DNA of 64,000 nt from the NCBI GenBank assembly GCA_958510825.1, contig OY294054.1, positions 15,017,390 through 15,081,389 of the forward strand. Reading direction: 5' to 3'. Below are positions 12,082-23,250 of the stretch, piece after piece. Position numbers and translations under genes: made by a program. The DNA comes from Brachypterus glaber. Lineage: Eukaryota; Arthropoda; Insecta; Coleoptera; Kateretidae. The notes under the pieces are model-generated. The model searched no databases. It was not told where the DNA came from and saw nothing but the letters and a program-made list of their open reading frames with translations. Each line of letters begins with the position of its first letter. Position 1 is the first letter of the stretch.

Positions 12082-14263
12082 AAGTTGTTTATATTATTTT
12101 TTCTGTTTGCTTTTTTTATAAAAATCTACATTACTTTTGGAGAATTAGAAAATTTGCCGAGTTAGTATTTTTTATGAGATTTTTTATTTTATTTTTACAG
12201 TTGGTAATACTGAACCCGAAATTTTAATTAAAAATATTCTTTGTTTTACTAACAAAAATAAATTTAAAATTAATTTGTGCATATCTTTGAAATTTCAAAA
12301 CAAAACAAAGAATTCTTGTTTCTGCCAACTTATAAAAAAACATTACCCTGTTTTCAGCGTTTTAATAGTTTTAATTCAGCTTTATGATAAAACACGAATA
12401 TAAAAAATAGCTTAACGTATCTATTTATTGTATATACTGTATCTAAATAAAATATTTTTTTAAATTTGTATTTTAGCATGTATGATAAATAATAATTTTT
12501 ATTAATTAATATTTAAACTAGGAGTTTTGCAGAAATTTAAAATTTATTTCGCAAAAAAATGTTTTTTTAGTACAAAATTTTATAAATTTAAGTGGGTACA
12601 ATTTCAAGGTCAATTTCAATAAAAATAGACTGTATAAATATATGTATATTAAATATATAAATACCTTTTTGTATGTGTAATTTAAAATACCTATATTAAA
12701 TTTTAACTCAGGGGTTATCTTTTCATTGTTACTAAATAAGTTAATACAAAACAAATATTTAAAATCGTTTTAAGACAACATGTTTTAGGTTATAAATAAA
12801 TTGATAGAGATATCAAATATATAATAAAATTTAAGCGCCAATTTTAAATTTATACATTATTTTAAAAGTATTAAAATAAATAATTATTATAATTATAATA
12901 AATACATTGTGTTGGAAGTTTTTTTTTATCTGCAATAATAAATATATTTTAGATATCTTACTGAAATTTTATTTTTAAAATAGGTAGGTACTAAAGAAGT
13001 AATCATTAGGCGTTATTTTACAAGAAGTCGTTATTAGAGGTTATTTTAGCGTCTTTCTGGACACAAAATATGCAATAGAAAATATTACAAAAATAGCAAA
13101 AAATGTTTAATATTTGTTCTTCCTAATTACATTTGCGTATGTTTTGGCCTTTCTTTATAAGTTTTTACTTTTTTAGAAATGAAAAACTCAAAAATGTTTC
13201 AATGCTGGGCATTTTTTAAAATTTTTTTCTGCTAATAGCCTATTTCAACAAAAGTTAACAAAAGTTTCAAATTTTTTATTTTAAAGCGCAAAAATGTTCA
13301 AAATCGTCACCAGCTCTTAGACTATAAGCTTTTAAACAAAAACTCTATTTAATATTTGTAATATCTCAATTTCTAGTTTTAGAAATTGTGTAAAATGAAT
13401 TTTGCTATGGTCTATTAAACTTCAGAGTATTTAGGTGCATTAGTTTTAACAATAGGCTTGTTTCGTATAAAATTTTATTATTTTATCTGTATTAAATATT
13501 TTTTAATGCTGCTTTTGCTTTAAATACGTATTTAATTTTTACTTTCGAGCGACCTCAGAAGGCGTTAAGGCAATTTTTTTTCAGATTTTGATGTATTTAT
13601 CCATTTTAAGGTCTGTTCGTCCGTTTGTTCGTACAGAGACCCACAGGCCATACCGTTTGACAAATTTTTTGGGAATTGATCGGTGGTTTTTCGTTTGGAC
13701 TTTTTCGTCCCCTAAGAAAAGTTAGTTTACTGATAATAATAAACATAACTACGTCATTAGTTTTCCCCCAAAAAAGCGTATTTTTTTCAATTTTGGCGAA
13801 GGCACTTAAAAATTTCAAAACTTATCAGCAAATTGTCGCGAGGCAAGGGAAAAGTAGAGGTAAAATATAGCATGTAAAGTATAGGTGACCTTGAATTTTT
13901 CACATTCCACAGAGGTGCCAATTCATAAAATGTACACAGTAATTGCGGTGGAACCGCACCATTTTATTTTGTAAAGTAATCTCATAAAGTCTAAGTATAA
14001 GGTTTTGCAGTAAACAAGTATTTTCTTAAAAAAGTTTAATGAGAATCGTGCCTAAAACTCTTTAGTGATTTTATAAGCAGCGCAAATAAAATCTATTAAG
14101 ATAAAATTACTTTTTTGTAATACATTTTAATACCAAGTTTATATGCCAACTCACAACTAGTAATATTATATTATGTAACAACTTTAAAATAAATTCAATG
14201 GAGCTCTATACAACTAGAATTATGAAACAAAAGTCGTCTACCCTATCTCTATCTCATTTGTGC
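12082..14263. other. 3' flank and AT-rich spacer
   Basis: No further exon is seen. At 13304-13327 there is an inverted fragment of the AGAGCTGGTGAC fold-back end. At 13606-13690 (GTTCGTCCGTTTGTTCG) is a copy of a dispersed repeat related to the one at 22.7 kb. The small frames at 12518-12754 and 13606-13870 are not called. Confidence 0.4.
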
Positions 14264-14347
14264 TACACTTTCCAGCCAACCAAATAAATACTGTATTTGT
14301 TTTTCATACAACAAATACAGTATTTATTTGGTTGGCCGGAAAGTGTA
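14264..14347. repeat. 84-bp near-perfect hairpin (palindromic MITE)
   Basis: TACACTTTCCAGCCAACCAA at 14264 is mirrored at 14328-14347 with one mismatch. The inner AATAAATACTGTATTTGTT half is also mirrored, giving an almost continuous 38-bp stem. A second member lies 100 bp downstream and a degenerate one splits the mariner pseudogene at 36.83-36.93 kb. Confidence 0.65.
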
Positions 14348-14446
14348 TCACTGAGCGGCACGAACGAACATAGCTAATGTGAATCTGTAGAATAAGATAA
14401 TTCTACTAAAATTTAGATGACGCCAGTTTAATAAAAATAATATAGT

Positions 14447-14535
14447 TACACTTTTCGCCCGGCCAAGTAAATATTGTATTTGTTCAACAAAGAACAAATA
14501 CAGAATTTGTTTGGTTGGGTGGAAGTGGGAGTGTA
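14447..14535. repeat. Second copy of the CACTTTC palindromic MITE
   Basis: TACACTTTTCGCCCGGCCAA at 14447 is mirrored by the TTGGTTGGGTGGAAGTG segment ending near 14535, with a TATTGTATTTGTTC core. More diverged than the copy at 14264, with which it forms a tandem pair. Confidence 0.55.
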
Positions 14536-16085
14536 TGTATGTCTTCTATCCTTTTTGGGTAGAACTTTTGTCCCTGTCTAATCTAACGGGAGAAATCGCC
14601 ATTCAATAATATTTAAATATTTGGTTTTAAAAAAGTTTATAGACATGTGAGCATAATTTTGTCAGTACGATTACTATTTGATCTAGGAACTTAGATCCAC
14701 GGCCGGACACATCGAGCCCGGGCCCCGGTGAAACTTTTTACCCGGACCCCCATTTTTCCAAAACATAATTGTCCCATGCAGGGCCGCAGCTAAGGCACTT
14801 GTAAGCTGGGGGGCTGAAGTGGCGCCCCCGTTCATTAACCAAGTTAGCGGCGCAGGCAATTTTTTTACGAATTATGTTAATATCTGACTTTTTTTTGATT
14901 TCATATTTTAAGCTTAAATTTTACAATCTTAAATTTAAAAGAAGTGGTGAAAAAAAGTCTTAGCGCCGCAATTTTGATAGTCCATTTTAATTTTAAAACG
15001 TTATTTTAAAGGTCTTAAACTTACTTTATTTGTCACCCATAAGGGGCCCACAACTTAATATTATTTGCCGACTGACATCTTTTTTTTTTCCTCCCAAAAT
15101 TTGATGACTAAAAAAAAATGTTTACCCCTGGATGACTTACAAAAAAAATAATGAAGAGGTCCTTGGCTCCGGCGGGGGACCCCCAAAGCGCATGAAGGGC
15201 CCCTGTCTAGTCCGACGCTGTACACTTGGTTATTCTGGGTAACGCTTTGTTTAGACGTGCGGTCTTTAAACTCTTTAGATTCTACAGAGTAAGTTTACTT
15301 ACTTACTTACTTACTTACTTTGTTATTTAACGATAAAAAAAATCAATGGCCTTTGAGTATAATAATACTCTTTAGTGATCTATTATTTTTTGCACGTACA
15401 CCAAAATTGAATGTAGGACTTACTTTATTTATTTGTTATCAAAACTTTTCTCATCTGAACTCAAAAAATTAGTAGTGAATAATTTTGCATCTTTGCATAC
15501 ATTCATAATTATGCAAACATAGGTACTGTAATAAACAATTTAGTCATATGCGTAGCACTTCCACATACCAATTAAAAATACTGCTTTTCAGAACGCCCTA
15601 TAAAGTTAAGGTTTATTATGAACAAAAAAAAATAAAAAATTCAAAAATTCAATTTTCAAAAACTAAATAATAAAAAATCTGGAACAAAACAAAAAAATAT
15701 ATATATTTTTTTTCTTTACACAGGAAATTTTTTCGCTGTACACCAAAAAAAGCACTACATAATTTTGAGTCAATAATAATTTCATTGTATCGATGCTTAA
15801 AGTTAGTTGCCTTGATAAATAAATTCGTTATATTAACGAAATTTTATTAACGAAATTTTAACATTATTATAATAAAATTTAAGCACTGATATAATAAAAG
15901 CTTCTTAATTTCAATTAGAACATTCATCAAATCAAAATTTATATTATGTACACTTTTAGTTCAGTGAATTTATCAATAGTTTGATACTCTGGTCCAAATT
16001 TTAAGTATTTAACTTAAAGCGTTCTCATGTTATCGTGGTAAAGAAACTTTTCAACATATCTTTTTCTCTCAAAACAGCTTTTTTT
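14536..16085. other. Spacer with a GC-rich repeat patch
   Basis: At 14697-15225 there is an unusually GC-rich stretch for this window (GAGCCCGGGCCCCGGTG near 14716; GGCTCCGGCGGGGGACCCCC near 15165; AAGGGCCCCTGTCTAG near 15195). It looks like weakly inverted ends of a decayed transposon with AT-rich DNA between. No gene is seen in the rest. Confidence 0.4.
15296..15320. repeat. (TTAC)n microsatellite
   Basis: Six tandem copies of a TTAC/ACTT unit. A second array of the same motif occurs at about 36613-36643. Confidence 0.85.
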
Positions 16086-16468
16086 ATACATATACACATA
16101 AAAAAGGATTCCTTGAAACAATCACACGTGTCTTTCTATATGTTCAAAATCATATATCGTAGTATCGGCAACAACGTAAAATACACGTCTATTATAATTT
16201 GAAAAAGAAAACTTGAAAAATAAGGTTTTAAAGTGTTAAAATTGTTATTTGATTGGTATATCTACTAGCAAGGCGAAGAAATTTAAGGTACGATTATAAA
16301 CACAACGAAATATCGTTATTTGACTACAATTACGAACACTTATTGTTTGTGTTTACACTTTTTATACTGATAAGCTATCACCTTACCCGTCGCTCTATCG
16401 ACGAATTTTAAACAGTGTTGCCAATGCAATCAATTTCTCTGGAAATTTTTGTATAAATTTTATCGATT

Positions 16469-17353
16469 ATGGCGGAGTTCAGCGAGTCTCAGAAACAATT
16501 TATGAACAGTCTTTTTACTGAGTTGAGTGATAAACTTAACCAAAAAACTGAAAAGATAGAAAGTGAAATTAAACAAGAAATTAAACAACAGGTTTCAAAT
16601 TTAAAACAGGAAATCAAGGATATTATTTTAAAATACGACAATAAAATTGAAGAACTAGAGAGAAACAACATTTTGCTGGTAGAGAATAATAAAATTCTGC
16701 AAAGAAAAGTGAGGAAAAATAACATTGTCATATTTGGTGCAGAAAGCACCGGCGATAACTATAACCTCATTAATTTAGTTATAAATTTATTGAAAGCACA
16801 TCTAGACATTGATATAGGAGAATCAGATATAAACGACGCATACAGGTTAGCAAATAAGTCAAAAACTAATCCTCCAATTTTAGTAGAATTTATATCCTAT
16901 CAAAAAAAGTTGTTAATTCTAAAAAATTGTTTTAAATTAAAAGGAACAAATATATCTGTTAGTCAAGACCAGTGCCCAGAAGACCAGCAAACTACTAAAC
17001 AGCTTCTAAAACATAAAAAGGCTGCTTTATCCAAAGGACTTCAAGCAACTATAAGGGGTAACAAACTAAAAATTGGACAGGACTTTTATACCCTAGAAAA
17101 TCTGGAGAAAAGTTACAATACACCAGCGAAAACATCCGCCCAAACGAATCATCCGACAAGTGCTCCCTCAACACCCAATCCAGAAGTTAGACAAAAAAGA
17201 TTAATCGAGGAATTGTTTAACGTATCTCAAGAGGAAGAGGAAGAAAGTACGGAGCCAGAAAGCAAAAAATCTAAACAAAACGCAGGCGAAAATTCTCAAA
17301 ATACTCGCATCACCCGACAAAAGACAAATAAATTAAATCACGGCGTAGCTTAA
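16469..17353 (+). CDS. LINE ORF1 protein (coiled coil plus RRM-like)
   Basis: A 294-residue ORF1-type protein, expected to bind element RNA as a multimer and assist reverse transcription. Residues about 10-85 are a charged heptad-like coiled coil rich in Lys, Glu, Gln and Ile. Residues about 86-185 start with KNNIVIFGAE and look like the RRM-like RNA-binding core of insect and L1-type ORF1 proteins. The C-terminal 70 residues are Pro/Ser/Thr/Glu-rich with a basic end and are probably disordered. No CCHC zinc knuckle is visible, unlike many Jockey-clade ORF1 proteins. Start ATGGCGGAG follows an A/T-rich leader; the stop precedes ORF2 by 165 bp. Function is inferred from position and composition. 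Confidence 0.8.
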   Translation: MAEFSESQKQFMNSLFTELSDKLNQKTEKIESEIKQEIKQQVSNLKQEIKDIILKYDNKIEELERNNILLVENNKILQRKVRKNNIVIFGAESTGDNYNLINLVINLLKAHLDIDIGESDINDAYRLANKSKTNPPILVEFISYQKKLLILKNCFKLKGTNISVSQDQCPEDQQTTKQLLKHKKAALSKGLQATIRGNKLKIGQDFYTLENLEKSYNTPAKTSAQTNHPTSAPSTPNPEVRQKRLIEELFNVSQEEEEESTEPESKKSKQNAGENSQNTRITRQKTNKLNHGVA

Positions 17354-17518
17354 ATTCTAGTACTTTCACAAGTCGATTTATTTTATTTTTTTATCTAGCT
17401 TTTAAATTAATTCTAGTATTATTTATTAATTTATTTTATCTAATTAGGTTTTACGTAGTATTTTTTGTTTTAGTTTATTTTAAGATTGATAAATGTTTTT
17501 TAATGTCTAGTAACTAAT

Positions 17519-20455
17519 ATGGATCCTTTTCTAAAAGATTTTAAAGTTACTAATATACGCACGGAGGTAGTAAGTAACGCTTATGAATGTAACAAAGTAT
17601 TTGAAGTCAACTCTATGTTTAAAAATTTTAAACTTCTAAACTTAAATATAAGAAGTATTTCAAAGAATTTACCTGAATTGGAGATTTTTTTAGAGCAATT
17701 TTCTGATAAATTCGAATGTATTGTACTTACCGAAACTCGGCAAATAAATATAGAATTTATCAAATTGGATGGATACGATGTTGTATATAGTGGTGGTACT
17801 TTTAATCAAAATGACGGTGTGGTAATTTTCATCAAAAGTGACTTAAAATACGAATACAAAATACACCAAATAAATGACTGTAAAATTATTGATATGCAAG
17901 TAACCTTTTATAATAAAATTATTAATATCATTGGTGTATATAGGCTACATGATACTAATCTAAAAAGTTTCCTACAAGATTTGGATAGCTATTTGTCTAG
18001 TAATAGTTGCAATGCTGATATTTTACTATTTACAGGTGACCTAAATATAAATATTCTGAACCCGGTTGATTTAACAAATGAATATCTAGGCATTATGGGA
18101 GAAAATAATCTGGAACCCTTAATAAACACAATAACAAGAAGAAAACAAGATGGTCAGGGTAGTTGTATAGATCACATATTTATTAAGTCAAAAGAACGTA
18201 TTGAGGACCTACTATTGCCTATTTGTATTGAAACCAACATTACCGACCATTATCCAACAGCTGTTCAAATAATAATAAATAATGAAATAAAACAAAATCA
18301 AAATGGTAATAAATTTATTGAACAAATAAATTATAAAGATTTAAATAATAGTTTAAAATCTATAGATTGGAAGGTTTTTCTCCAGGGAGATGTAGATGTA
18401 GAATCTGCAACAAATAAATTTATTAGTATAGTAAAAGAAAATATTACAAAACATACAATACATAAAAAAATTAAAAAAACACAACAAAAGAGAAAACCAT
18501 GGATTACACAGGGAATAATAAAATCTATAGTCACTAGAGACAAGCTATTTAAACAATACTATACGACTCAGGATATAGCTAAAAAAAATGAATACAACAT
18601 ATATAGAAATAAACTTAATTCATTAATTAAAAAAATAAAAAATAATTACTATAAAAATAAAATAGAGGGCTGTAAAAGTAACAAGGATATATGGAAAACA
18701 ATAAATGAATTCAGAAATAAAAAAGCAAACAAAATAGTGGTAAATGAAATAAAGGAGGGTAATGAAATAATAAAGAATAAAAAAGAAATATGTAACATTT
18801 TTAATAAACATTACGTGGATATGGGAGCTAAGCTTGCTAAAAAAATAAAAAAAATAAAGAACTACCGAGAAAATAATTTAAAAATAGCGAATTCTATATT
18901 TCTTATGCCTACATGCCCCGAAGAAATTGAATTAACAATCCAGAAGCTTAAAAATAAAAAATCTGTGGATATTGATGGCATAAATAGCACTGTAGTAAAA
19001 AATATAGCTGACTCAATAGCTTATCCACTGTCATTAATTATAAACAAAATTTTTGATACAGGAATATGCCCAATAGCCTTCAAAACATCAATAGTTATAC
19101 CAATTTATAAGAAAGGTAGCAAACTGGACCCAGTTAATTTTAGACCCATTTCGTTAATAACTAACTTCACTAAGATTTTTGAAAGTCTAGTAAAAAGTCG
19201 AATTGAAAGTTTCATCAAAAAATATCTAGTTATCTCTGACAGACAGTATGGCTTTCAAAAAGGCAAATCCACACAACATGCTATTGCGTCACTAGTATCG
19301 GACATATATGAGGCAATTGATAAAGGTATACCAGCAATAGCAATTTTTCTTGACCTAGCCAAAGCCTTTGATACTGTCTGTCATGAGAAACTTATTAAAA
19401 TATTGGAAGATCTGGGTATAAGAGGTAAACTGTTAAAACTTATAAGTAATTATCTAAAAGACAGGGTCCAATTTGTTAAAATTGGTGATAATTTAAGTGA
19501 CCCCCTCACACCTATATTTGGAGTTCCACAAGGTACAATTTTGGGCCCAATATTATTTATTCTTTATATAAACAATTTGTTTAGAGTAAAAGTTAAGGGT
19601 AATTTTATTAGTTTTGCAGATGACACGACTATTTTCTATAAAGCATTAACCTGGGATTTACTTAAGGATCAGATAGAAACTGATCTTGTTTATATAAAAG
19701 AGTGGTTTGATAACAATATCTTGACTATCAATCTAGAAAAGACCATGTATGTGGCTTTTGGTTCCTATAAAAACAGTCTGCCTACTTTCAATGCCCTTAA
19801 TTTTGAGCTCGACAACGAATTGTTTACTATAAATTCAGTTAACTCCGCAAAGTTTCTTGGAATAGCAATTGACCAACACCTTAAGTGGGACCTGCAAATG
19901 CAACATATAAACAATAAAATAAGATGCTTTATTCCATATTTTAAAACTATAAGAAAATTTTTGACGATCAGACAACTAAATATTATATATGATGCTCTGG
20001 TTGAGTCCCATTTAAGGTATGGTATTTTAGGATGGGGAGGAGTCTATAAAAATTATTTAGAAGACTTAGAGGTAACCCAAAAACGTATATTAAAAACAAT
20101 ACATAATAAAAGTTATACTTATCCTTCCGATAATCTATACCAGATGTCAAATAAAATGGATTGCAGGCAGTTGTATTATTTAGCACTGGTCCAACAGACA
20201 CACACTGAAAAAAAAGTATATAAGAATACAAATACACGCAGCAGTTCAAACTTACCTGTTCCAAAAATCTTCAAAACTATTGGTCAGCGATGCTATACTT
20301 ATCTTGGTCCTAGAATTTATAACTCCTTACCCCTAGAAATAAAAAATATGTCATTTAATAAAAGATTTAAAAGAACAACCAAAGCTTATGTACAACATTT
20401 ATCCAGAGATTATGTACACAAAGAAATTGACCTGAAAAACAAAAATAATGGTTAG
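17519..20455 (+). CDS. LINE ORF2: endonuclease / reverse transcriptase
   Basis: A 978-residue polyprotein that should nick target DNA and copy the element RNA at the nick. Residues about 36-250 form an exonuclease-endonuclease-phosphatase domain: LLNLNIRS (39-46), catalytic Glu in LTETR (70-74), VYR (140-142), GDLN (173-176), CIDHIF (216-221) and TDHYP (242-246). Residues about 515-770 form the reverse transcriptase: VIPIYKKGSK (525-534), FRPISL (541-546), YGFQKGKSTQHA (577-588), FLDLAKAFD (610-618, Asp612), GVPQGTILGP (668-677) and the active-site FADD (699-702), followed by LTINLEKT. Residues 770-978 are the thumb and C-terminal region, with no RNase H motif. No stop or frameshift; all catalytic residues are present, so it may be functional. 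The true start could be the Met at residue 1 or at 33. Confidence 0.93.
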   Translation: MDPFLKDFKVTNIRTEVVSNAYECNKVFEVNSMFKNFKLLNLNIRSISKNLPELEIFLEQFSDKFECIVLTETRQINIEFIKLDGYDVVYSGGTFNQNDGVVIFIKSDLKYEYKIHQINDCKIIDMQVTFYNKIINIIGVYRLHDTNLKSFLQDLDSYLSSNSCNADILLFTGDLNINILNPVDLTNEYLGIMGENNLEPLINTITRRKQDGQGSCIDHIFIKSKERIEDLLLPICIETNITDHYPTAVQIIINNEIKQNQNGNKFIEQINYKDLNNSLKSIDWKVFLQGDVDVESATNKFISIVKENITKHTIHKKIKKTQQKRKPWITQGIIKSIVTRDKLFKQYYTTQDIAKKNEYNIYRNKLNSLIKKIKNNYYKNKIEGCKSNKDIWKTINEFRNKKANKIVVNEIKEGNEIIKNKKEICNIFNKHYVDMGAKLAKKIKKIKNYRENNLKIANSIFLMPTCPEEIELTIQKLKNKKSVDIDGINSTVVKNIADSIAYPLSLIINKIFDTGICPIAFKTSIVIPIYKKGSKLDPVNFRPISLITNFTKIFESLVKSRIESFIKKYLVISDRQYGFQKGKSTQHAIASLVSDIYEAIDKGIPAIAIFLDLAKAFDTVCHEKLIKILEDLGIRGKLLKLISNYLKDRVQFVKIGDNLSDPLTPIFGVPQGTILGPILFILYINNLFRVKVKGNFISFADDTTIFYKALTWDLLKDQIETDLVYIKEWFDNNILTINLEKTMYVAFGSYKNSLPTFNALNFELDNELFTINSVNSAKFLGIAIDQHLKWDLQMQHINNKIRCFIPYFKTIRKFLTIRQLNIIYDALVESHLRYGILGWGGVYKNYLEDLEVTQKRILKTIHNKSYTYPSDNLYQMSNKMDCRQLYYLALVQQTHTEKKVYKNTNTRSSSNLPVPKIFKTIGQRCYTYLGPRIYNSLPLEIKNMSFNKRFKRTTKAYVQHLSRDYVHKEIDLKNKNNG

Positions 20456-20536
20456 GTTCATGAAATAACTTCTACTTACCTTATATTTTCTACTTACCTT
20501 ATATTTTGTTATATTTTCCTTAGCTGCTGAAGTGGG

Positions 20537-20616
20537 TATATGTGTGTATGTATATGTATATATGTGTATATATGTATGTGTATGTATATGTATGTGTATA
20601 TATATGTATATATATT
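20537..20616. repeat. TATG/TATA microsatellite in the LINE 3' UTR
   Basis: An imperfect array of TATG, TGTA and TATA units directly after the ORF2 stop region. It lies inside the LINE, so it moves with the element. Confidence 0.8.
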
Positions 20617-21131
20617 GCGTTTGCTGTATATTCTTAAATAGTATAATCTTAAATAATATTTATCAATCTTTTTAATCTATTTTAAGTTAGGTTCTAGTAA
20701 GTATTGTCCTAGATTTAATAAATTATGTAGTTAATAATTAATTATTAAGTATTGTCTTACTTTAGTTGCTATTTAGTATATTTCTTTAATATTTTTTTAT
20801 ATTTGCACACACAAATAAACATTTGTTTGTTTATTTAAGTGCATTTCAGCATATTTATTGCATTTCGTTTGTCTTGTTTGTATTGTTTTTCTTTTTTCAA
20901 GCAATAAATATTATTATTATTATTATTATTATTATATTCTCTTGTTTCAAGCCTAGCATTTCTTTGAACCAAAGTCAATGTCCTTGAATAAAAAGCACGG
21001 GTTTTAAATAAAGATCCGCCCTCTTTATTTAAGGACATTGACTTTAGTTTAAGCCTTGAAACAAGAGGATATGGCTTTGAACATGTCAAAAGACACGTGT
21101 TGGTTTAAGGAATCCTTTTTTTCTGTGTATC

Positions 21132-21605
21132 TTGTCGCCTTAATCTCTTATAGCTTAATTTACACTATGTTAATAGTGCATAATTTCCTCACAGCCCCAC
21201 AAAAATCTATGTTTGCCAAATCTTAATAAAAAGTAATCACTTTTTAATCAGTTTCTTACTTCAATGCCCTTTTACCTTCCCAAAAGCGATAATTAAACCT
21301 CTTTTCTTGCAATATTGATTGCACTCGAAGTTTCTAAGTAGGTAGGTACATAAAAACCTACTTTATTGAAGCAGTTTTTGTTTGATCAAATTATTAGCAA
21401 AAGAAACAAAATTGATTGTAATTACACTGAAAAACATGCCATGCAATAAAAATGCCAATACTTTCCCCAATATTTAATTTTTCAAAACCAACCAAGACCA
21501 GACATATTGCAAATATGCATCGGAAAAAATATATATTTTTTAAGTTAAAAATATAAAAAAAAGGTGTTTTTAAAAACTACACAGGCCCACAAAAAGAAAA
21601 TTGTG
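21132..21605. other. Spacer, nothing recognised
   Basis: AT-rich sequence without an exon, repeat boundary or RNA gene that I could support. Confidence 0.4.
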
Positions 21606-22536
21606 AGTCTTGTATTCCAATATGATATTCTTATGTATTTTTTCCTGCTGAAACCGAATCCGTAACCCGTTTAACCCTTACACGTCAGGATTTTGACATA
21701 ACCTCAAAAAATACTTGAAAAACTAATGAAACCGCTAAAATCATCTACTCCATACCACTTTCACCCCCTTCCTCCAAATTCGTAATTTCGTAACACTATA
21801 ATCCCCTAACCTAGGTATACCATTACTCCATAACCTCAAAACCATGTAACCTCATTAAGTAGAAAAATCTGGTTCGGGAAAACAGAACAATTACGTGAAA
21901 TTTTCTTGTAGAACATAGTTATGAATAAGTAACTGTATAACCCTAAAATCCCATCACACCTCCTAACCCCTTCACTCCGTAACCCCAGATATTATAACCT
22001 CTTAATCCCATCATCCTATTCTGTGGAGAACTCCGGTTCTCGAAATCATAAGAGTTTTGTAAGTTAAGTCATGAATCAAGGTCTACTTCATTATTTTTTT
22101 AACCGGACTTCTCCACAGATCCTATTCTCTAACGGGATTAAGGGGATATAGTATATGGGGTTACGAAGTGAAGGGATTTTGAGGTTATGGTGTTAGGGGA
22201 TTTTGGGGTTATAGAGTTACTTACCTACGACTATGTTCCACAAAAAAAAAACTGAAGAATTTGTTCTGTTTTCTCAAACTAGATTTTTCTACTTAATGAG
22301 GTTACGGGGTTTTGAGGTTATGCGGCTATGGTATTATGAGGTTAGGGGATTATGGGGTTATAGAATTAGCAATTTTGGGGACAAGGGGGTGACAGTGGTA
22401 TGGCATAGATAATTTTAGCGGTTTCAGGGTGTTTTTTGAGGTTATGTCAAAATCCTGACGTGTAGAGGTTAAACGGGTTGTGGATTCAGTTTCAGCGGAA
22501 AAAAATACATAGGAATATCATATTGGAATCCAAGCC
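21606..22536. repeat. 930-bp palindrome built from TAACCTC-like units
   Basis: The left arm (GTATTCCAATATGATATTC, TGCTGAAACCGAATCC, then GTCAGGATTTTGACATAACC) is mirrored by the right arm ending at about 22536. The hairpin centre is near 22070, where CTGTGGAGAACTCCGGTT is mirrored by AACCGGACTTCTCCACAG. Both arms are filled with degenerate TAACCCC/TAACCTC units reading in opposite senses (GGGGTTA in the right arm). No open frame. Looks like a fold-back transposon whose arms hold a degenerate minisatellite. Confidence 0.7.
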
Positions 22537-22684
22537 TTTGCTATTTTAGAAGAATATTTTTGTTGTACGGCCAAGCTATCGCAAAAATTAATATTTTAAC
22601 CACCTTACCCTACCAAAAATATTCTCAGCTGAAAACTTTTAATAACATCCAAACCTTTGGCTCGAATTTAAAATCTTTAGCTCA

Positions 22685-23250
22685 AAGCGTTAACGAGTTA
22701 TCGTGGTCACAAACTTTGCCACACATACACATCAATGGACAGAGAGACCGACAGACAGATCTCGCCGACAGACCGACCAACAGACCCACCAACAGGACAG
22801 ACTGACAGGACAGAGTGACAGGACATACCGACTGACAGATTGACCGGTAGGCTGACATACATATGTTTTTTCGCGGTAATCAGATTTTTTACAAATAAAA
22901 AGCAATAAAAACTTACAAAAAATGTTTACTGTTGCAAGATTATCCTAATGCATGCCTACAAAGCGTTAACGAGTTATCGTGGTCACGAATTTTGCCAAAT
23001 ATACACACCGATAGAAAGATAGACCGACCGACAGACCCACCAACCAACATACCCACCAACAAATTGGTTTGGATGCAGTAAACATTAATTAAATTACATT
23101 GCATTTTGTTTAACCTCGTACTATTCTACTTAATTAAGCATCCCCTAAGTCCAGGACTTGTGTGGTCTAGTAGTAGAGGGAACCACCGCCTTTATTTGAC
23201 TTTCTAACCAATGTTTACTATTGCAAGATTATCCTAACGCATGGCTACAA
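22685..23250. repeat. Imperfect tandem duplication (~280 bp) with GACA/GACC-rich tract
   Basis: AAAGCGTTAACGAGTTATCG at 22685 recurs at 22962, and TGCAAGATTATCCTAA at 22935 recurs at about 23222, giving two units of about 277-289 bp. Each unit holds an irregular GACAGACCGAC tract (22738-22850 and 23015-23060). The second unit contains the 3' fragment of the SINE. The open frame 22560-22805 reflects the simple repeat. Confidence 0.6.
23104..23209 (-). mobile_element. 5'-truncated tRNA-derived SINE (copy 2)
   Basis: Matches the 3' half of the SINE at 45321-45590 in the same minus orientation: TTTTGTTTAACCTCGTACTA at the 3' end, then CCCCTAAGTCCAGGACTTGT and AGTAGAGGGAACCACCG. The tRNA-like head is absent. 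It lies inside the second unit of the tandem duplication. Confidence 0.75.

Larger units (their letters stand above)
16156..20933 (+). mobile_element. Full-length two-ORF non-LTR retrotransposon (LINE)
   Basis: A complete-looking LINE of about 4.8 kb: a 5' UTR of about 310 bp, ORF1, a 165-bp spacer, ORF2, a 3' UTR with a TATG/TATA microsatellite, and a (TTA)n tail at 20911-20933. The boundaries follow from interruption of the flanking palindrome; ATAT on both sides (16152-16155 and 20934-20937) is the likely short target duplication. There is no RNase H domain after the reverse transcriptase. The apurinic-type endonuclease plus this arrangement point to the Jockey/CR1/L2 group; the exact clade is not resolved. 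Both ORFs are open, which suggests recent insertion. Confidence 0.85.
16086..21131. mobile_element. Fold-back element split by the LINE
   Basis: The left arm outside the LINE (16086-16155: AAAAAAGGATTCCTTGAAAC, CACGTGTCTTT, ATGTTCAAA) is the inverted complement of the segment ending at 21131. Directly after the LINE tail the palindrome resumes: CTCTTGTTTCAAGCC at 20939-20953 is mirrored at 21052-21067 and GTCAATGTCC at 20972 at 21038-21047. Joining 16155 to 20934 restores one continuous hairpin of about 265 bp, so the LINE entered the left arm of an existing fold-back element. Confidence 0.75.
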
